Positions 42,687 to 55,489 of a stretch of DNA of 64,000 nucleotides are shown in pieces. The stretch covers positions 1-64,000 of the forward strand of contig CAKOGZ010000141.1 of the NCBI GenBank assembly GCA_934045905.1, read 5' to 3'. The position numbers and the translations under genes are program-made. Positions within the stretch are counted from its first letter, which is position 1, and every line of letters begins with the position of its first letter. The notes below the pieces were generated by a model that saw only the letters and a program-made list of their open reading frames with translations, was not told the origin of the DNA and searched no databases. Origin of the DNA: Leuctra nigra. Its lineage: Eukaryota; Arthropoda; Insecta; Plecoptera; Leuctridae.

Positions 42687-44114
42687 AACAGAAATAACTT
42701 ATATGGGGCACATCCTATCAGCAAGTGGTATTCGAGCTGATGATTCAAAAGTAAAAGCAGTAATGAACATGCAAGAGCCTAGTTGTAAAAAAGATGTCGA
42801 GAGATTTTTAGGTGTGATAACATATGTTAATCAGTTTATTCCCAACATGAGTACCCTTACGGCACCACTCAGAGAATTGTTAAAAAAAGACAGAGAGTTT
42901 CAATGGCAGGAAGAGCAAAAGAAAGCTTTTCAAATGTTAAAACAAGTGTTAATAACAGGTCCAGTGTTAAAATACTATGATGTAAAACAACCGGTCACAG
43001 TATCGGTAGATGCCAGTCAGGAAGGGGTTGCAGCGGTTTTGTTGCAAAATAATTCGCCAGTTGCGTATGCGTCAAAAAGCTTCACTCAGACGCAAAAGAA
43101 TTACTGTCAGCTAGAGAAAGAAATGTGGGCGATTGTGTTTGGATGTGAAAAATTTCATGAATATATTTATGGTAGAGCTGTAAATATTGAAACCGATCAC
43201 AAGCCACTTGAGGCGATTTACAAGAAACCATTAGTGCAATGTCCCCCTCGATTACAAAGAATGTTGATTCGACTTCAACCTTATACACTGTCAATAAAAT
43301 ACAAACCAGGTAAAGAGTTGTTTATTGCAGATACGTTATCGAGAGCATTACAGACTGATGAGAAGGTAGATAATAGCATAGAATTGCAAAATTGCATTGA
43401 GGCACAGATTTGTTCGGTAGTTGAAAATTTACCTATGACTGAGGAAAAGTTACGGATATTTCAAAAAAATACAGCAGACGATGAGGTCCTCTGCAAGTTG
43501 CGTGAGCAAATCAAAATAGGTTGGCCGAAGTGCAAGTCTGACGTGGATGTTGTAATAAGACCTTATTGGTGTGTACGAGAGGAGATTACATCATCGCATG
43601 ATATTCTGTTCAAAGGTAGCAAGGTAATTGTTCCGACTAATCTACGTCGCGATATGCTAGAGAGAATACACTATGGACATTTAGGCATTTCTAAATGCAA
43701 GGCAAGGGCTCAAGAATTCCTATATTGGCCAAACATGAATCAACACATTGAAAATATGGTAAACAACTGTGAAACATGTTTGAAGTACAGGCAGCCAAAC
43801 AGAAAGGAACCTTTGCAACCACATGACATTCCTGCAAGACCGTGGGAAAAGTTAGGGTTAAATTTATTTGAACTGCAATCAAAACAATATCTGCTTGTTA
43901 TTGATTATTATTCAAAATATGTGGAATTAGCGTATTTAGGTAAAGACGTGACCAGCAGTAATGTAATTAACCATTTAAAATCAATATTTGCTAGACATGG
44001 TGTACCTGATAAAGTAATGTCTGATAATGGCCCTCAATTTAATTGTCACCAGTTTAGAGAATTTGCGAAAGATTGGGAATTTGAGACAATAACTTCATCC
44101 CCAAGATTTCCGCA
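42664..44114 (+). pseudogene. Gypsy pol part 3: RT thumb, RNase H, integrase core
   Basis: TYMGHILSASGIRADDSKV (RT end), RNase H with VSVDASQEGVAAVLLQ, YCQLEKEMWAIVFG and ETDHKPL, then integrase: the HHCC finger (HYGHLGISKCKARAQEF ... CETCLKYRQ), VIDYYSKYVELA (first Asp) and VMSDNGPQF (second Asp). Near 44,115 a deletion of about 50 bp with frameshift removes the stretch expected to hold the third catalytic acid (Glu), so the integrase is inactive. Confidence 0.9.
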
Positions 44115-44581
44115 ATTGCTCACGATAAGAAAGATTTGTATCTAAGTTTACTGGAGTATAGAAATACACCTATTGGTAATATAGGATCGCCAGCTCAATT
44201 GTTAATGAGCAGACGATTAAAAGGTAGAATACCTATGTCAATCAAAGATTTAGCACCTTGTACTAAAAATGTAAATAATGTCAGACGTAAAATGAGTCTT
44301 AATCAAAGTCAGCAAAAGAAATTGTATGACAGAGGTGCTAGATGTTTGAAACCTTTCAAGAAGGGTGATAATGTAAGATTTAGAAATAATAATAATAATG
44401 AATGGACTCCTGCAAGAATTGTAAATAGTGCAGATCGTCCAAGGTCCTATCACATTGAACTGGAGAGTGGAAACACTATTGAGAGAAACAGGAAGCACTT
44501 GATTGCAGACAAGAGCGTAGTAGCATCCATCCAGACTGAACCCGAGCCACGCACCAACACCAGGGCCCCTAAATCAGGAAA
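44115..44581 (+). pseudogene. Gypsy pol part 4: integrase C-terminal region
   Basis: DLYLSLLEYRNTPIGNI, QLLMSRRLKGRIP, then FKKGDNVRFRNNNNNEWTPA and ERNRKHLI. The frame runs on, without a stop, into the SGNH domain of the inserted LINE at 44,582; the gypsy tail resumes at 62,867. Confidence 0.85.
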
Positions 44582-46214
44582 CAAAATACTGCTCATCGGA
44601 GACAGCCATGTCAGAGATTGTGCGTGGAGAATAGAAGAAAGGATGTGGAATACAACAGTGGAATGCATAATGAAGCCTGGTGCCCCAGCTTATGAAGTAA
44701 CATCTATCCTGGACCAAGCAATGTCATCAACATCAACATCCGGACTACGGCCAGACATGGTGATCGTAGCTTGTGGAACCAATGACGTAACTAACCACTT
44801 CACAGAAAAGGATGCAAAATCACTCATCACCACCCTAAGAAGAGCAATAATAAAGAGCAACACTCACTAAGTCCAAACCATGCTTTTAGAATTACCATAC
44901 CGCCATGACAAGCCATGGCTAAACAGAATAATCAGTAAAGTAAACAAAAAAATTAATAACATCAAAAAAGAATTCCCTCTCATCACAGTAACAGAAACAA
45001 AAAATCTACACCGCACAGGCTACACAAAACACGGTCTCCACCTCAACCCAAGTGGTAAGAACCAGCTATGTCAAAACATCGCAACAGAAGCCACAGCAGC
45101 CCTCTCCCGACTGCAGGAAACAATCCATCCAACATCGAGTCCGGAAATGACCAACTGTTCACTAGGCACGAACTGTTCACTCGACGACCTACTATCCTGG
45201 GACTTGGGACATCAAACACCGAGTCCGATGGACATGCCCGAGACTGTGAACAACTGTTCACTAGACATGCCCGGGACCGAGACGACGCAGACGCTGCTGT
45301 CAGGGGCCTGGAGAAAGCAAAAGCCGCTGTCCGGGACCGAGACGACGCTGACGTTGCTGGCAGGAGCCGGGAAGAAGCAGACGCCGCTGTCCGAGACCGA
45401 GAGGAAGCAGACGCTGCTGTCCGGGACCGAGACGACGCAGACGCTGCTGTCAGGGGCCTGGAGGAAGCAAACACCGCTGTCCGGGACCGAGACGATGCAG
45501 ACGCTGCTGGCAGGAGCCGGGAGGAAGCAGACGCCGCTGTCCGGGACCGAGACGACGCAGACGCTGCTGGCAGGAGCCGGGAGGAAGCAGACGCCGCTGT
45601 CCGAGACCGGGAGGAATCAGACGCTGCTGTCCGGGACCGAGACGACGCAGACGCTGCTGTCAGGGGCCTGGAGGAAGCAAACACCGCTGTCCGGGACCGA
45701 GACGACGCAGACGCTGCTGGCAGGAGCCGGGAGGAAGCAGACGCCGCTGTCCGGGACCGAGACGACGCAGACGCTGCTGGCAGGAGCCGGGAGGAAGCAG
45801 ACGCCGCTGTCCGAGACCGGGAGGAATCAGACGCTGCTGTCCGGGACCGAGACGACGCAGACGCTGCTGGCAGGGACCGGGAGGAAGCAGACGCCGCAGT
45901 CCGAGACCGGGAGGAAGCAAACACCGCTGTACGGGACCGAGACGACGCAGACGCTGCTGGCAGGGACCGGGAGGAAGCAGACGCCGCAGTCCGAGACCGG
46001 GAGGAAGCAGACGCGGCTGTCCGGGTCCGAGACGACGCAGACTGTGCTGTCAGGGACCGGGAGGAAGCAGACGCCGCTGTCCGAGGACGGGAGGAAGCAG
46101 ACACCGCGGTCCGGGTCCGAGAAAGCCCAGGGAGCAATTAAGAAGACAATGAAGACCACTGAGAAGAGAACTAGTATACGTACACAAAAACCCAAAATCC
46201 TAAAATCTTATTGA
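44582..46214 (+). pseudogene. LINE ORF1: SGNH hydrolase domain plus 30-bp repeat tail
   Basis: An SGNH/GDSL-esterase-like domain: KILLIGDSHVRDC (nucleophile Ser block), IVACGTNDVTNHF (Asn block) and TKHGLHLNPSGKNQL (His block). This domain is known in ORF1 of CR1/L2-type LINEs. A TAA at 44,868-44,870 splits the frame; the same frame continues after it. The tail is ~28 units of 30 bp, read here as ETTQTLLSG-(A/T)-xRKQTPLSGT, ending in a Lys-rich stretch (KKTMKTTEKRTSIRTQKPK). The LINE starts inside the domain, so it is 5'-truncated. Confidence 0.8.
45285..46130 (+). repeat. 30-bp coding minisatellite in LINE ORF1
   Basis: Units close to GTCCGGGACCGAGACGACGC alternate with CTGTCCGAGACCGGGAGGAAG types. 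Because 30 is a multiple of three, three or more frames on both strands stay open for hundreds of codons. The other plus frame gives charged decapeptides (RDRDDADAAV), which look coiled-coil-like but do not continue the SGNH frame. Confidence 0.85.
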
Positions 46215-46590
46215 CTAGACTCTCTCAAACCGCTAAACATAATTCACCAAAACATACAAGGCCTCCGTAACTCAATACCTAACCTAGAAATATTCTTAGA
46301 AGAGCAACATAAAATTAATAAGACAGTAGATATACTCTGCCTTTCTGAGCATTGGCTAAAAAAAAACGAAATAACTCAACTTCACATTGAAAACCTGAAC
46401 CTAATCGACTCATATAGCAGAACCAAAAAAATACATGGAGGGGTAGCAATTTATGTAAGTAATAACTGGGCTAAAAATGTGAAACAAAGGAAAGATATAA
46501 GTAAACTTAGCACAGAACAAGAACTAGAAATATCAGCAATTGAACTCTCCTCACAGGAAACCAAAACGAGAGGAGTCATAGTAATGTCTA
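46215..46590 (+). pseudogene. LINE ORF2, first part: endonuclease N-terminal half
   Basis: Open frame with LNIIHQNIQGLRNSIPNLE, VDILCLSEHWLKKNE and KKIHGGVAIYVSNNWA, the first half of an AP-type endonuclease (exonuclease-endonuclease-phosphatase fold). It breaks at 46,591 by insertion of copy C7 and resumes at 59,924. Confidence 0.9.
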
Positions 46591-47164
46591 TCTAGTGGAG
46601 CGGTCGCTCCACGCCAGCCAAGTCGTACGGTTCGCGCACACTCTCATATAAAGGCTGGAGCAAACCCACTTTTACTGTTAGCATCAAAGTGGCATTTTCG
46701 GCCTACTGGATCTTAAAATTGAGAAATCTCACATTGTTGCGAAATATCTTAATTTCGAGCTATGGCCCACCCTACAACATATACCAAATTTGGGAACAAT
46801 AGGTTACGCCCTTTGCGCGCTAGAGGGCCGTGAAAACAGTGTTTTAGGGCGGTTTTCATAATCAGTAATCATAGTAGTAGGCTGGAGCTAAAATCCGGTA
46901 AACAGGCCACAGCCTAAACGGCTGAACCGATTGATCTCACATTTTTACCACGTGTGCACTTTTGGCGTCTGATTTAACCTTGTCCCCATGAATTTTTTGT
47001 GCCGCCATTTTGAAACCGGAAGTGACGTCATATCTCGTCAACGGTTGGACCGATCGGAACGAAATTTGCGCCAATCGTTTCAGACGGTCATCTATTTTAT
47101 TTTTTATTTATTATTTATTTGTTAGCTCAAAAGCCATTAGTATACACATACAATATTATAACTC

Positions 47165-50047
47165 TTATACATTACGTTTCCTTAACCAATCCATACATTT
47201 TGATTTGAAACAATTTACACTTTCAACAGACCTTACATCAACAGGCAAACTATCGTATATCCTCGACCCGTCATTAAATACAGACCCTTTCCATTTATTA
47301 CTTTTGCAAAACCTCTGAACACTGTTTCCTTTCAATGCTCCCCTGGTATTAATTGTATACAGCTCATTAACTGATTGAAACTTTTTACTGAGATACTCTG
47401 GCATCCTGCCTGTTTTGATTTTATAGATAAAAACTAATACTAACAATAATATAGTGTCACTGACACTTAACTATCCTAATGTATTTAACATTAATTGCAC
47501 TCTGGTCTCTTTCTTGCATCTCATTATGCATCGCATGGCTTTGTTCTGTAGCACTTGAAGTCTGCAGATATCATTTTTGTACGCATGGAACACCACCGTT
47601 GCACCGTATTCAAAGTGTGGCTTGATTATCGTATTATACACAACTTCTCTTGTCCACATAGATAACCTCCCTCCTATTCTTCTCAAATAGCCAACCTTTT
47701 TTCTAATTTTCTTTACCATGTATTCCATATGTGCCTTGAAATTTAATTGATCGTCCAACAATATACCTAAATATTTAAACTCACCAAGCAGTTCAACTTC
47801 TTCAGATTCAATTACAATTTTTAAATTAGGGTCTACAGTTTTGATTTTACAATTACGGTACTTGCCTACACCAATAAACATAGCTTTAGACTTTGTAACA
47901 TTAAGTTTAAGTCTATTTACACACAGCCACTCAGCTATGTTTCCTAGTTCTCGATTCATTTTCTCTACCATTTCTTCAACACTAACACCCTGAATTGAGA
48001 CAACCATGTCATCTGCATACATGTTAAGAAAGCAACTATTACAACACATGTTAACATCGTTTATGTAAATATTAAATAATATCGGCCCAAGCACAGACCC
48101 CTGTGGCACTCCATTCATACAATCCCGAGCTTCTAATATCTCATTGCCATATCTGACACGTTGTTTTCTCTCACTCAGGAAGTCCTTAATCCATCCTAGT
48201 ACTGTTCCACCTACGCCATACATATACTGTAGTTTGTCCAATAATCTATTGACATTGACAATTTCAAAAGCTCTTCTTAAATCTAAGAATGTTACAAGTG
48301 TGGATAAACCTTGATCCATGTCCTCCAGCCATTTACTTATAACATTTTGTACTGCACTTTCACATGAATGATTTTTCCTGAAGCCAGATTGATTCACACA
48401 GATCAAATTATTATTTTCAAAGTAGTCGTACAGTTGATCATGTACTAGTAACTCCATCACCTTGTCCACTACTGAGAGCATATTTATTGGACGGAAATCA
48501 CAGATGTTTATTGATCTAGCAACTTTACTAACAGGTTGTATAATTGTTTCCTTTAATCTAACTGGAAAGATACCATCACACAGTGAGGCATTGATCATGT
48601 CAAGTAGATTGTACTTTATAACCTTGTATGCATCCTTAAACACTCTAGCTGTTACCCCATCAATTGAGCCTTTTTTATTTTTTAACCTTTTCACTGCATA
48701 GTCGAGCTCAACAGATGATATTTTCTTAAATTTCTGAAAACATACCGATTCCGCTCTTTCCATCAGTTCTAGATCACATGTCTTCCTAATCTCATGATTT
48801 TCTAAATCATTTACATTAACATCTGGGATACCCTGTATGACTTCTTCTATGCTCACAATGAAGTATTCATTAAATGTATCTGCTATTACACTACTGTTAT
48901 CGAGTACCACTCCATCAGTCCCTTTTATTTCTATGGATGGAGATTGTTTCCTTTCAGTTTGCACAATTTCTTTAAGAGTTTTCCACATCATAACACTATC
49001 ATTTTTGACCATATCAATCTTTTTAGTATAGAACTCTCTTTCATTTTTTCTCATTAGAGATTTTATAATATTCCTCCTCCTTCTGTAACATTCCCATGCT
49101 TCATCTGTATTAATAAACTTAGCCCTCTTGTAACAAATATTTCTAATCTTAATACATTCTAAAACTTCTGCATTAATCCATGGGCTCCTATTTCTATGGT
49201 TTATGATACTTTTGACTTGAACAAGCTTATTCTTACACTCAACAATATTATTGATGATAGTGTCAGTCTTGGTGTGAACATCTTCACACTGTATTGTCCA
49301 CTCACTACAAGCCAGCTCACCTCGGAGAAGATGTTTATCATAGCCAGACCAGTCTTCAATAACTTTAGTCTGTTTTCTACACACAGAATCTCTAATTGCT
49401 TGCACCTTGTCCCTAATGTGAACAGAAATCATTTCATGGTCCGATACACCACTTTCTTCTACCAATACATTCACAAAGTCCACATATCGTGTGAGTACAA
49501 GGTCAATTACAGTTTTTGATGATTTTGTAATTCTTGTTGGCACAGTCACAAGTTGAGTAAGTCCATACTCCATGCATAGACCTTTCAAGGCATTTTTTTC
49601 ACTACAGACACTGCTCCAATTAATATTAAAGTCTCCCAGGTACATTGATACATTCTTGTTCTCATTATCCATTTCAAGTACATTCTCAAAATATTCCAAA
49701 AATTCTTTGCATTTGCCATTGGGTGATCTATACACAACATTGACATCACACTCTACATTCTCAATTAATAAATTAATACCCAGCATCCAAAAGTTACCAT
49801 TATAAGGATCATTCCTCTTCACACTATACTTAATGTCATTTCTTATGTACACAACAACCCCTCCAGTGCTTCTACTATCTGAATCACATCTCACTAAATT
49901 ATACCCGTAGATTTCAATCTCTTTGTCATATATTTCAGGGGTAACATGAGTTTCAGAGACACCTAAAACTTTTGGGTAACGTGTAATTATTTCTTGTTTC
50001 ACCAATTCAATGTTCCTAATAAGACTTCTAGCATTGATGTGGATCAC
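47165..50047 (-). pseudogene. LINE2 ORF2: endonuclease and reverse transcriptase, one nonsense codon
   Basis: A near-intact frame of 961 codons with one TAG at 47,471-47,473. Endonuclease: MIHINARSLIRNIE, VLGVSETHV, GGVVVYIRND, LGDFNINWSS and VSDHEMISV. RT: FRPINMLSVVDKVMELLV, FRKNHSCESAVQ, LVTFLDLRRAF (block A), GVPQGSVLGPILFNIYINDV and the catalytic YADDMVVS. The C-terminal part continues past the stop with IYKIKTGRMPEYLSKKF and RIYDSLPVDVRS. The overall plan is that of jockey/CR1-group LINEs; I do not assign a clade. Confidence 0.9.
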
Positions 50048-50089
50048 ATCTCTCTTCCATTGTTTGTCACTACTCCTTTGAACTGATTG

Positions 50090-50787
50090 CTATGCTAGAC
50101 TTGAACCTGGGCAAGAGACCAGTGAACCATTGTTCTCGTCGTTCTTCTCCTGTCCTACCTGAACCACTTCACTTGTATTTTGTATCACTTCTACCCTCTC
50201 TTCTCTCTTCTCACCCACTGTCCCATAACCTATGTCCATCTTATAAGTCAGATTATCCATAATTTTCTTGAAACACGGACACTTATTAGATCTTGCGTCA
50301 TGATAGGTATCAAAGTTACAGTCATAAGTGCGGTTTGCCTTCATGCAGTTTATGCATTCGCTGTAGTCAGCTGTACACTCACCATAGGTATGGTAACCCG
50401 CACACCAGCTGCATGCCAACTCATTTTTACATGATACACTTTTATGTCCGTAACCGCTGCATTTATAGCATCGTAGAATGCTGATCGAGTCCACAACCTT
50501 GCACTTTTTCCAACCCATTTTAATACCTTCACTTAACAGTCTCTCTTTATCCTTTGCCTCCACCTGCAATACCACATTGACTGTATTGCTGTAGTTTCTC
50601 CTGATGTAGACAATTTTACTAGCACCCATATTATTCTGCTTTTTTATTTCTTCTGCCCATTCTTCATTATTTTGTTCTGCTTCCTGTTCACTCCTCCATA
50701 CCCCTACGACCATGACTTTGCACACTGTAGCACGTACATGCCTCTTGATTGTAAAATCAGATCCCATTTTCTCTCTCGTAGCTTGTA
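50090..50787 (-). pseudogene. LINE2 ORF1 (gag-like), zinc-knuckle part
   Basis: Three Cys-rich knuckles: CYKCSGYGHKSVSC, CSWCAGYHTYGEC and CINCMKAN plus a late CPCF, preceded by a basic RNA-binding region (MGSDFTIKRHVRATVCKV). This is the usual ORF1 of jockey-like LINEs. The frame extends upstream of the Met to 50,787, where copy C8 is inserted. Confidence 0.85.
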
Positions 50788-53141
50788 CCCAGAAAAAACA
50801 CTCCGTGTAAAAATACCAGCCAAGTCTCTTTAACTATAAAAAAAATAGAAGAAATCTAAAAATTCAGCACTGAAAAGGAGTGATATCAAAAAAGGAGCCA
50901 AGTCAACGAATTTTCCAAATTTTAATCGTACCATTGAAATAAAAATATCAACCCCCGAGAAATACTTAAAAAAAGGACTTGGCGCATCGTTTTTTTAAAG
51001 ACACTTTTCTATCCTAAAAGTATAGGAAGAACTCTACAAGTATATTTTCCTGAGTATATCACATTCATTATCGACGAATCATACTACGTTTTAATATAAC
51101 TAGTACTCTTACCTACTGGCAGTTTTGGTATTTTGTCAATATTCAGAGGAAATAAACGGATATACGAATAACGAATAAACGGAAGCGGCCTAGTCTATTC
51201 GTTATTGCCACTATTTCTAGGGTCATATTAATCAATCATACTTCTCAATATCGTGACTGAGGGAAATAGCGAAAGCGCTCATTACAAGAAGGCCGTCAAT
51301 GAGATTTGTATAAGTGACTAGTGCACTGAGCCATGCTGCTCAAATAATTACTGACTAGATTTTTATCTAAAGTAATACGTTATGTAATTTATGAATTTTT
51401 TTGGTATAAAATGTTAATTAATAGCAATTAATTACACGGCGAGAAGGTTCAAAGTATAATGCTGTAGTAGGTATGTTGATGTACCCACAAAACTATAGGT
51501 ACCTACCAATCACAAACACAACTGTTCTGTATTTATTGCTTGTAAGACAATGCTATGTTTCTTTGCGTACTTATATTTAAATTTAAAATATTTTACAGAA
51601 TGTTCAATATTTAATTTGAAAGTTTTGTCCCAATTTTTCTAGGCATTTCTGAACTACGTAGTATGTGAGTGGCATAAGCTTAAGAATAGAAAAATGTCTT
51701 TAAAAAAACGATGCGCCAAGTCCTTTTTTTAAGTATTTCTCGGGGGTTGATATTTTTATTTCAATGGTACGATTAAAATTTGGAAAATTCGTTGACTTGG
51801 CTCCTTTTTTGATATCACTCCTTTTCAGTGCTGAATTTTTAGATTTCTTCTATTTTTTTTTATAGTTAAAGAGACTTGGCTGGTATTTTTACACGGAGTG
51901 TTTTTTCTGGGATATCACTTCTTTTGTTAGTTTATTCATACAGCTTGTAGCACATGTCCGAGCAGGGACTAATTTCTTTAAAAAAATACGCCTCAACCGA
52001 TTTGGTTACTATGAAAAGTTGCGTTTGGTATAAGATGAAAATGATTATCCAAGAAGAATAGCTTAAGTTTCGTTATAATCGATCCAGCCGTTTTCGATAC
52101 ATGACGTCACTTCCGGTTTTGAAATAGCGGCCGAATTCCGGTATAGGTAATAAGAAAACAATCTAGTTTTATCTAGTTGATACCTTCATGAACGACCATC
52201 TGAATTCCTAATCCCTATATTTCCGTAAAATCGGTCATGCCGTTTGTAATATATGACGTCACTTCCGGTTTCATTTAGTGGTTCCTGCCGCCATTTCCGG
52301 TACCATTAATTTATTTATTCATTTTTCACAATTGATTTTTCAAATAAATAGCAGAATGAATACGCAGGAGCTAGTTCAGTTGCAATCGGTACAGGCGTTT
52401 TAGATATATGACGTCACTTCCGGTTTCAGGAATGGCGGCCGAGAACACTGCTACCTTGAATATATAAATTGTATTGTCTATGTTACAATGTAAGTTAATT
52501 ATGTACGTATTTTAAGTATAATTTGTTGAAATAAGTTAAATATTGCGTATTTATGACGTCACTTCCGGTTTAGAAAATAAGAAAATAATATTTTTTTTAT
52601 TGATACTTCATATAGATGACCATCTAAATCGAATGGCGCTAATTTCGTTCTAATCGGTCCAGACGTTTTTGAGTTATGACGTCACTTCCGGTTTCAAAAT
52701 GGCGGCTTCCGGTTGGTTTTATAAAAAGGCACCTCAGACGCCAAAAGTGCACATGTGGTAAAAATTTCAGGTCGATCGGTTCAGCCGTTTAGGCTGTGGC
52801 TGTGATAGCGACGTTTCGTGATATCATCAGAATCATCATCATCTTCAGAATCAGAAAGTGGTGTAATTTCACTGTTTTCTCGGTCCTCTAGCGCGCAAAT
52901 GGCATAACCTATTGTTCCCAAATTTGGTATATGTAGTGGGGTGGGCCATAGCTCGAAATTAAGATATTTCGCAACAATGTGAGATTTACCAATTTTGAGA
53001 TCCAGTAGGCCGAAAATGCCATGTTGTTGCTTACAGTAAAAGTGTTTGGTCTGCTCCTCAGTTTATTAGGCATTTACGGTATGTTGAGTGACTGTGAGTG
53101 TATAGTACGACTTGGCTGGGTGGAGCGACCGCTCCACTAGA
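50788..53141 (+). mobile_element. Helitron-like element copy C8, complete
   Basis: The best full-length copy, 2354 bp. The 5' CCCAGAAAAAACACTCCGTG follows A50787; arms lie at 50,788-50,998 and 51,705-51,910, spacer ~700 bp; CRE/ETS/YY1-like modules at 52,100-52,700; conserved 3' block; palindrome; CTAG at 53,137-53,140, A, then host T. It sits in LINE2 ORF1; removal joins host A and T and keeps the ORF1 frame. Confidence 0.9.
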
Positions 53142-53249
53142 TAAGTGTTTCAACTTCATTTGCACTGTCACATCCCACAATCACTTCTCCTTTTCCCGTG
53201 TGTTTCACCTGTGTTATGCCTATACCAAGTCCTGCCGGGACTTGGCCAT
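53142..53249 (-). pseudogene. LINE2 ORF1, upstream fragment
   Basis: Minus-strand frame with GIGITQVKHTGKGEVIVGCD and SANEVETL, similar to the N-terminal part of jockey-type ORF1 (KxGxVxVxC pattern). It ends at C8 and rejoins 50,787. Confidence 0.7.
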
Positions 53250-53699
53250 ATGGATTATCAATATCAAAAGACTGAACATTATTTTAAATAAACCGGAAAT
53301 GACGTCATGAAATTTAATATACATCGATTTGCATTTCAGCAACAACTGTTGATCCGATTGTCTTGATATTTATGTAACGTTTGTACTTTTGATATTTCAT
53401 TTGACTTGTTATAAAACCAACCGGAAGCCGCCATTTTGAAACCGGAAGTGACATCATGTCTCAAAAACGGCTAAACAGATTAGAACAAAACCAGCGCTAA
53501 ACGATTTAGACGGTCAACTTTATGTAATCAGTAATATTTGATGATTCAAATATCGAAACCGGAAATGACGTCACACATTTTATGACCTATACCGGAAATG
53601 ACGTCATAAATATGCTAAATGACGCTAAATTCACCACTTTATACTTTAAAATAGATATAAGTAAATGTACTTTGTAAATAATTATAAATTCAAGGTTGC

Positions 53700-54235
53700 A
53701 GTGTTCTCGGCGGCCATTTTTAAAACCGGAAGTGACGTCATATATCGTAAACGGTTGTACCGATTGCAACCTAAGTTTGGAAATGTGTTGGACTAATAAT
53801 TATGAATTCAAGACGACATTATTTTCGGCCGCCATTGTTAAAACCGGAAGTGACGTCAAATATCGAAAATGGCTGTACCGATTGCAATCAAATTTTGGAA
53901 ATGTGTTGTACTAATAATTATGAATTCAAGACGACATTATTTTCGGCCGCCATTGTTAAAACCGGAAGTGACGTCATATATCGAAAATGGCTGTACCGAT
54001 TGCAACCAAATTTTGGAAATGTGTTGTACTAATAATTATGAATTCAAGACGACATTATTTTCGGCCGCCATTGTTAAAACCGGAAGTGACGTCATATATC
54101 AAAAACGGCTGTACCGATTGCAACCAAATTTTGGAAATGTGTAGGAGTAATAATTATGAATTCAAGACGACATTATTTTCGGCCGCCATTGCTAAAACCG
54201 GAAGTGACGTCATATATCGAAAACGGCTGGACCGA
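53700..54235 (-). repeat. 118-bp tandem CRE/ETS/YY1-like array in C7
   Basis: The inverted counterpart of 8577-9110 with five TGACGTCACTTCCGG units (one carries TTTGACGTCA instead of TATGACGTCA). Open frames across it repeat the same ~39 residues per unit and are not proteins. Confidence 0.85.
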
Positions 54236-55489
54236 TTGTAACGAAACTTAAAGCTATTCTTCTTGGATAATTATTTTAATCTTATATACCAAACGCAACT
54301 TTTCTAAGTATCCAAATCGGCATAGGCGTATTTTTTTAAAGAAATAAGTTCTTGCACGGACACAAGCTGTGCTACAAGCTGTATGAATAAACTAACAAAA
54401 GAAGTGATATCCCAGAAAAAAACACTCCGTGTAAAAAAGGCAGCCAAGTCTCTTTACTTTAAAAAAATTCAACACCGAAAAGGAGTGATATCAAAAAAGG
54501 AGCCAAGTCAATGACATTTCCAAATATTTAATCGTATCTTTGAAATAAAAGTATAAACACCGAGAAATACTTTACAAAAGGACTTGGCGCATCGTTTTTT
54601 TAAAGACATTTTTCTATTCATAAGCATGTGCCATTTATATACAACCGTCATTTTGAATGTTTAGAATAATAGGGAAACATCTTTCAATTAGGTACCTCAA
54701 CCAAACATAAAATGATCGTAATGAAAAGGTAGGGAAGCATCTCTTGTCTATTAATTTTCCGATTGCCTGTACAAACCGGTCAGACCTCTCACTCTAGTTG
54801 TTATCTCTCTCGGTGCTCGAGTAAAACAAGGGATGGGGGAGATATTGACGTCAAATAGAAACAGGTAATTTCTCAATCGCATCAGCCTAGAAGGTCGAAG
54901 CTTCATTCGAATCTTGCTCATCAGGCTAACCCGATCGTGGTCTACCGAGATTTTGGCTCACATTTTCTCAATAAGTTCAATCTATATTATGTTTCAGATT
55001 CATAATTTTAAAAGTGTATAATATGATCTTATGCTTTTCCTAATGTATAATTTCATTTGCAAACAATCCGATCTAAGTGCAGTTAATCAATGGAACAAAG
55101 TATACCTACGTCTATATAATGGATTGGGCTAAAATTACATAGGCTCTTTAAATTAATTTTATGAGAAAACGTAAATTTCAAAGTTACTCTATCATTGATT
55201 CATACAATATTAGTCTATACAAAAAAATTACAAATTGCCAATAGGACAGTTACGATTTATTTTTGAATTTATTTCAAACCTGACTTTAATATTCCTTTAT
55301 TCATAACAAAAAATATGTAAATTTTCATTAATAAATATCAATTTGAAATTCCGTAAATATTATTCAGTATGTTGAAAATCAGTGTGATGTTATATTTATC
55401 AACCAACAATGATGTTGCCATGGCAACAATAAAACTAGGACAGCACATGACGTTAATTCTTTGTCCCGCAATAATGTGCACTGAAATAA

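Larger units (their letters stand above)
47096..53249 (-). mobile_element. LINE2 (minus strand), with its own nested Helitron-like copy
   Basis: It interrupts C7: the element text before 47,095 continues at 53,250. The minus-strand 3' end is an A-rich AAATAAATAATAAATAAAA tail. It contains ORF2 (47,165-50,047), most of ORF1 (50,090-50,787) and, beyond copy C8, an earlier piece of ORF1 (53,142-53,249). It is 5'-truncated; no clear target duplication beyond 2-3 bp. Confidence 0.85.

Noticed and set aside
45068..46141. 357-residue charged coiled-coil protein in a second plus frame
   Set aside because: It does not continue the SGNH frame, has no homologous start, and is open because the 30-bp unit is a multiple of three. 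The same holds for the 364-residue minus-strand frame.
50788..53141. IS605/IS607-type insertion because the left flank often reads TAC
   Set aside because: Once the single ambiguous A is assigned, the flanks are A on the left and T on the right with no duplication, which matches the Helitron rule; the left flanks share only that A.
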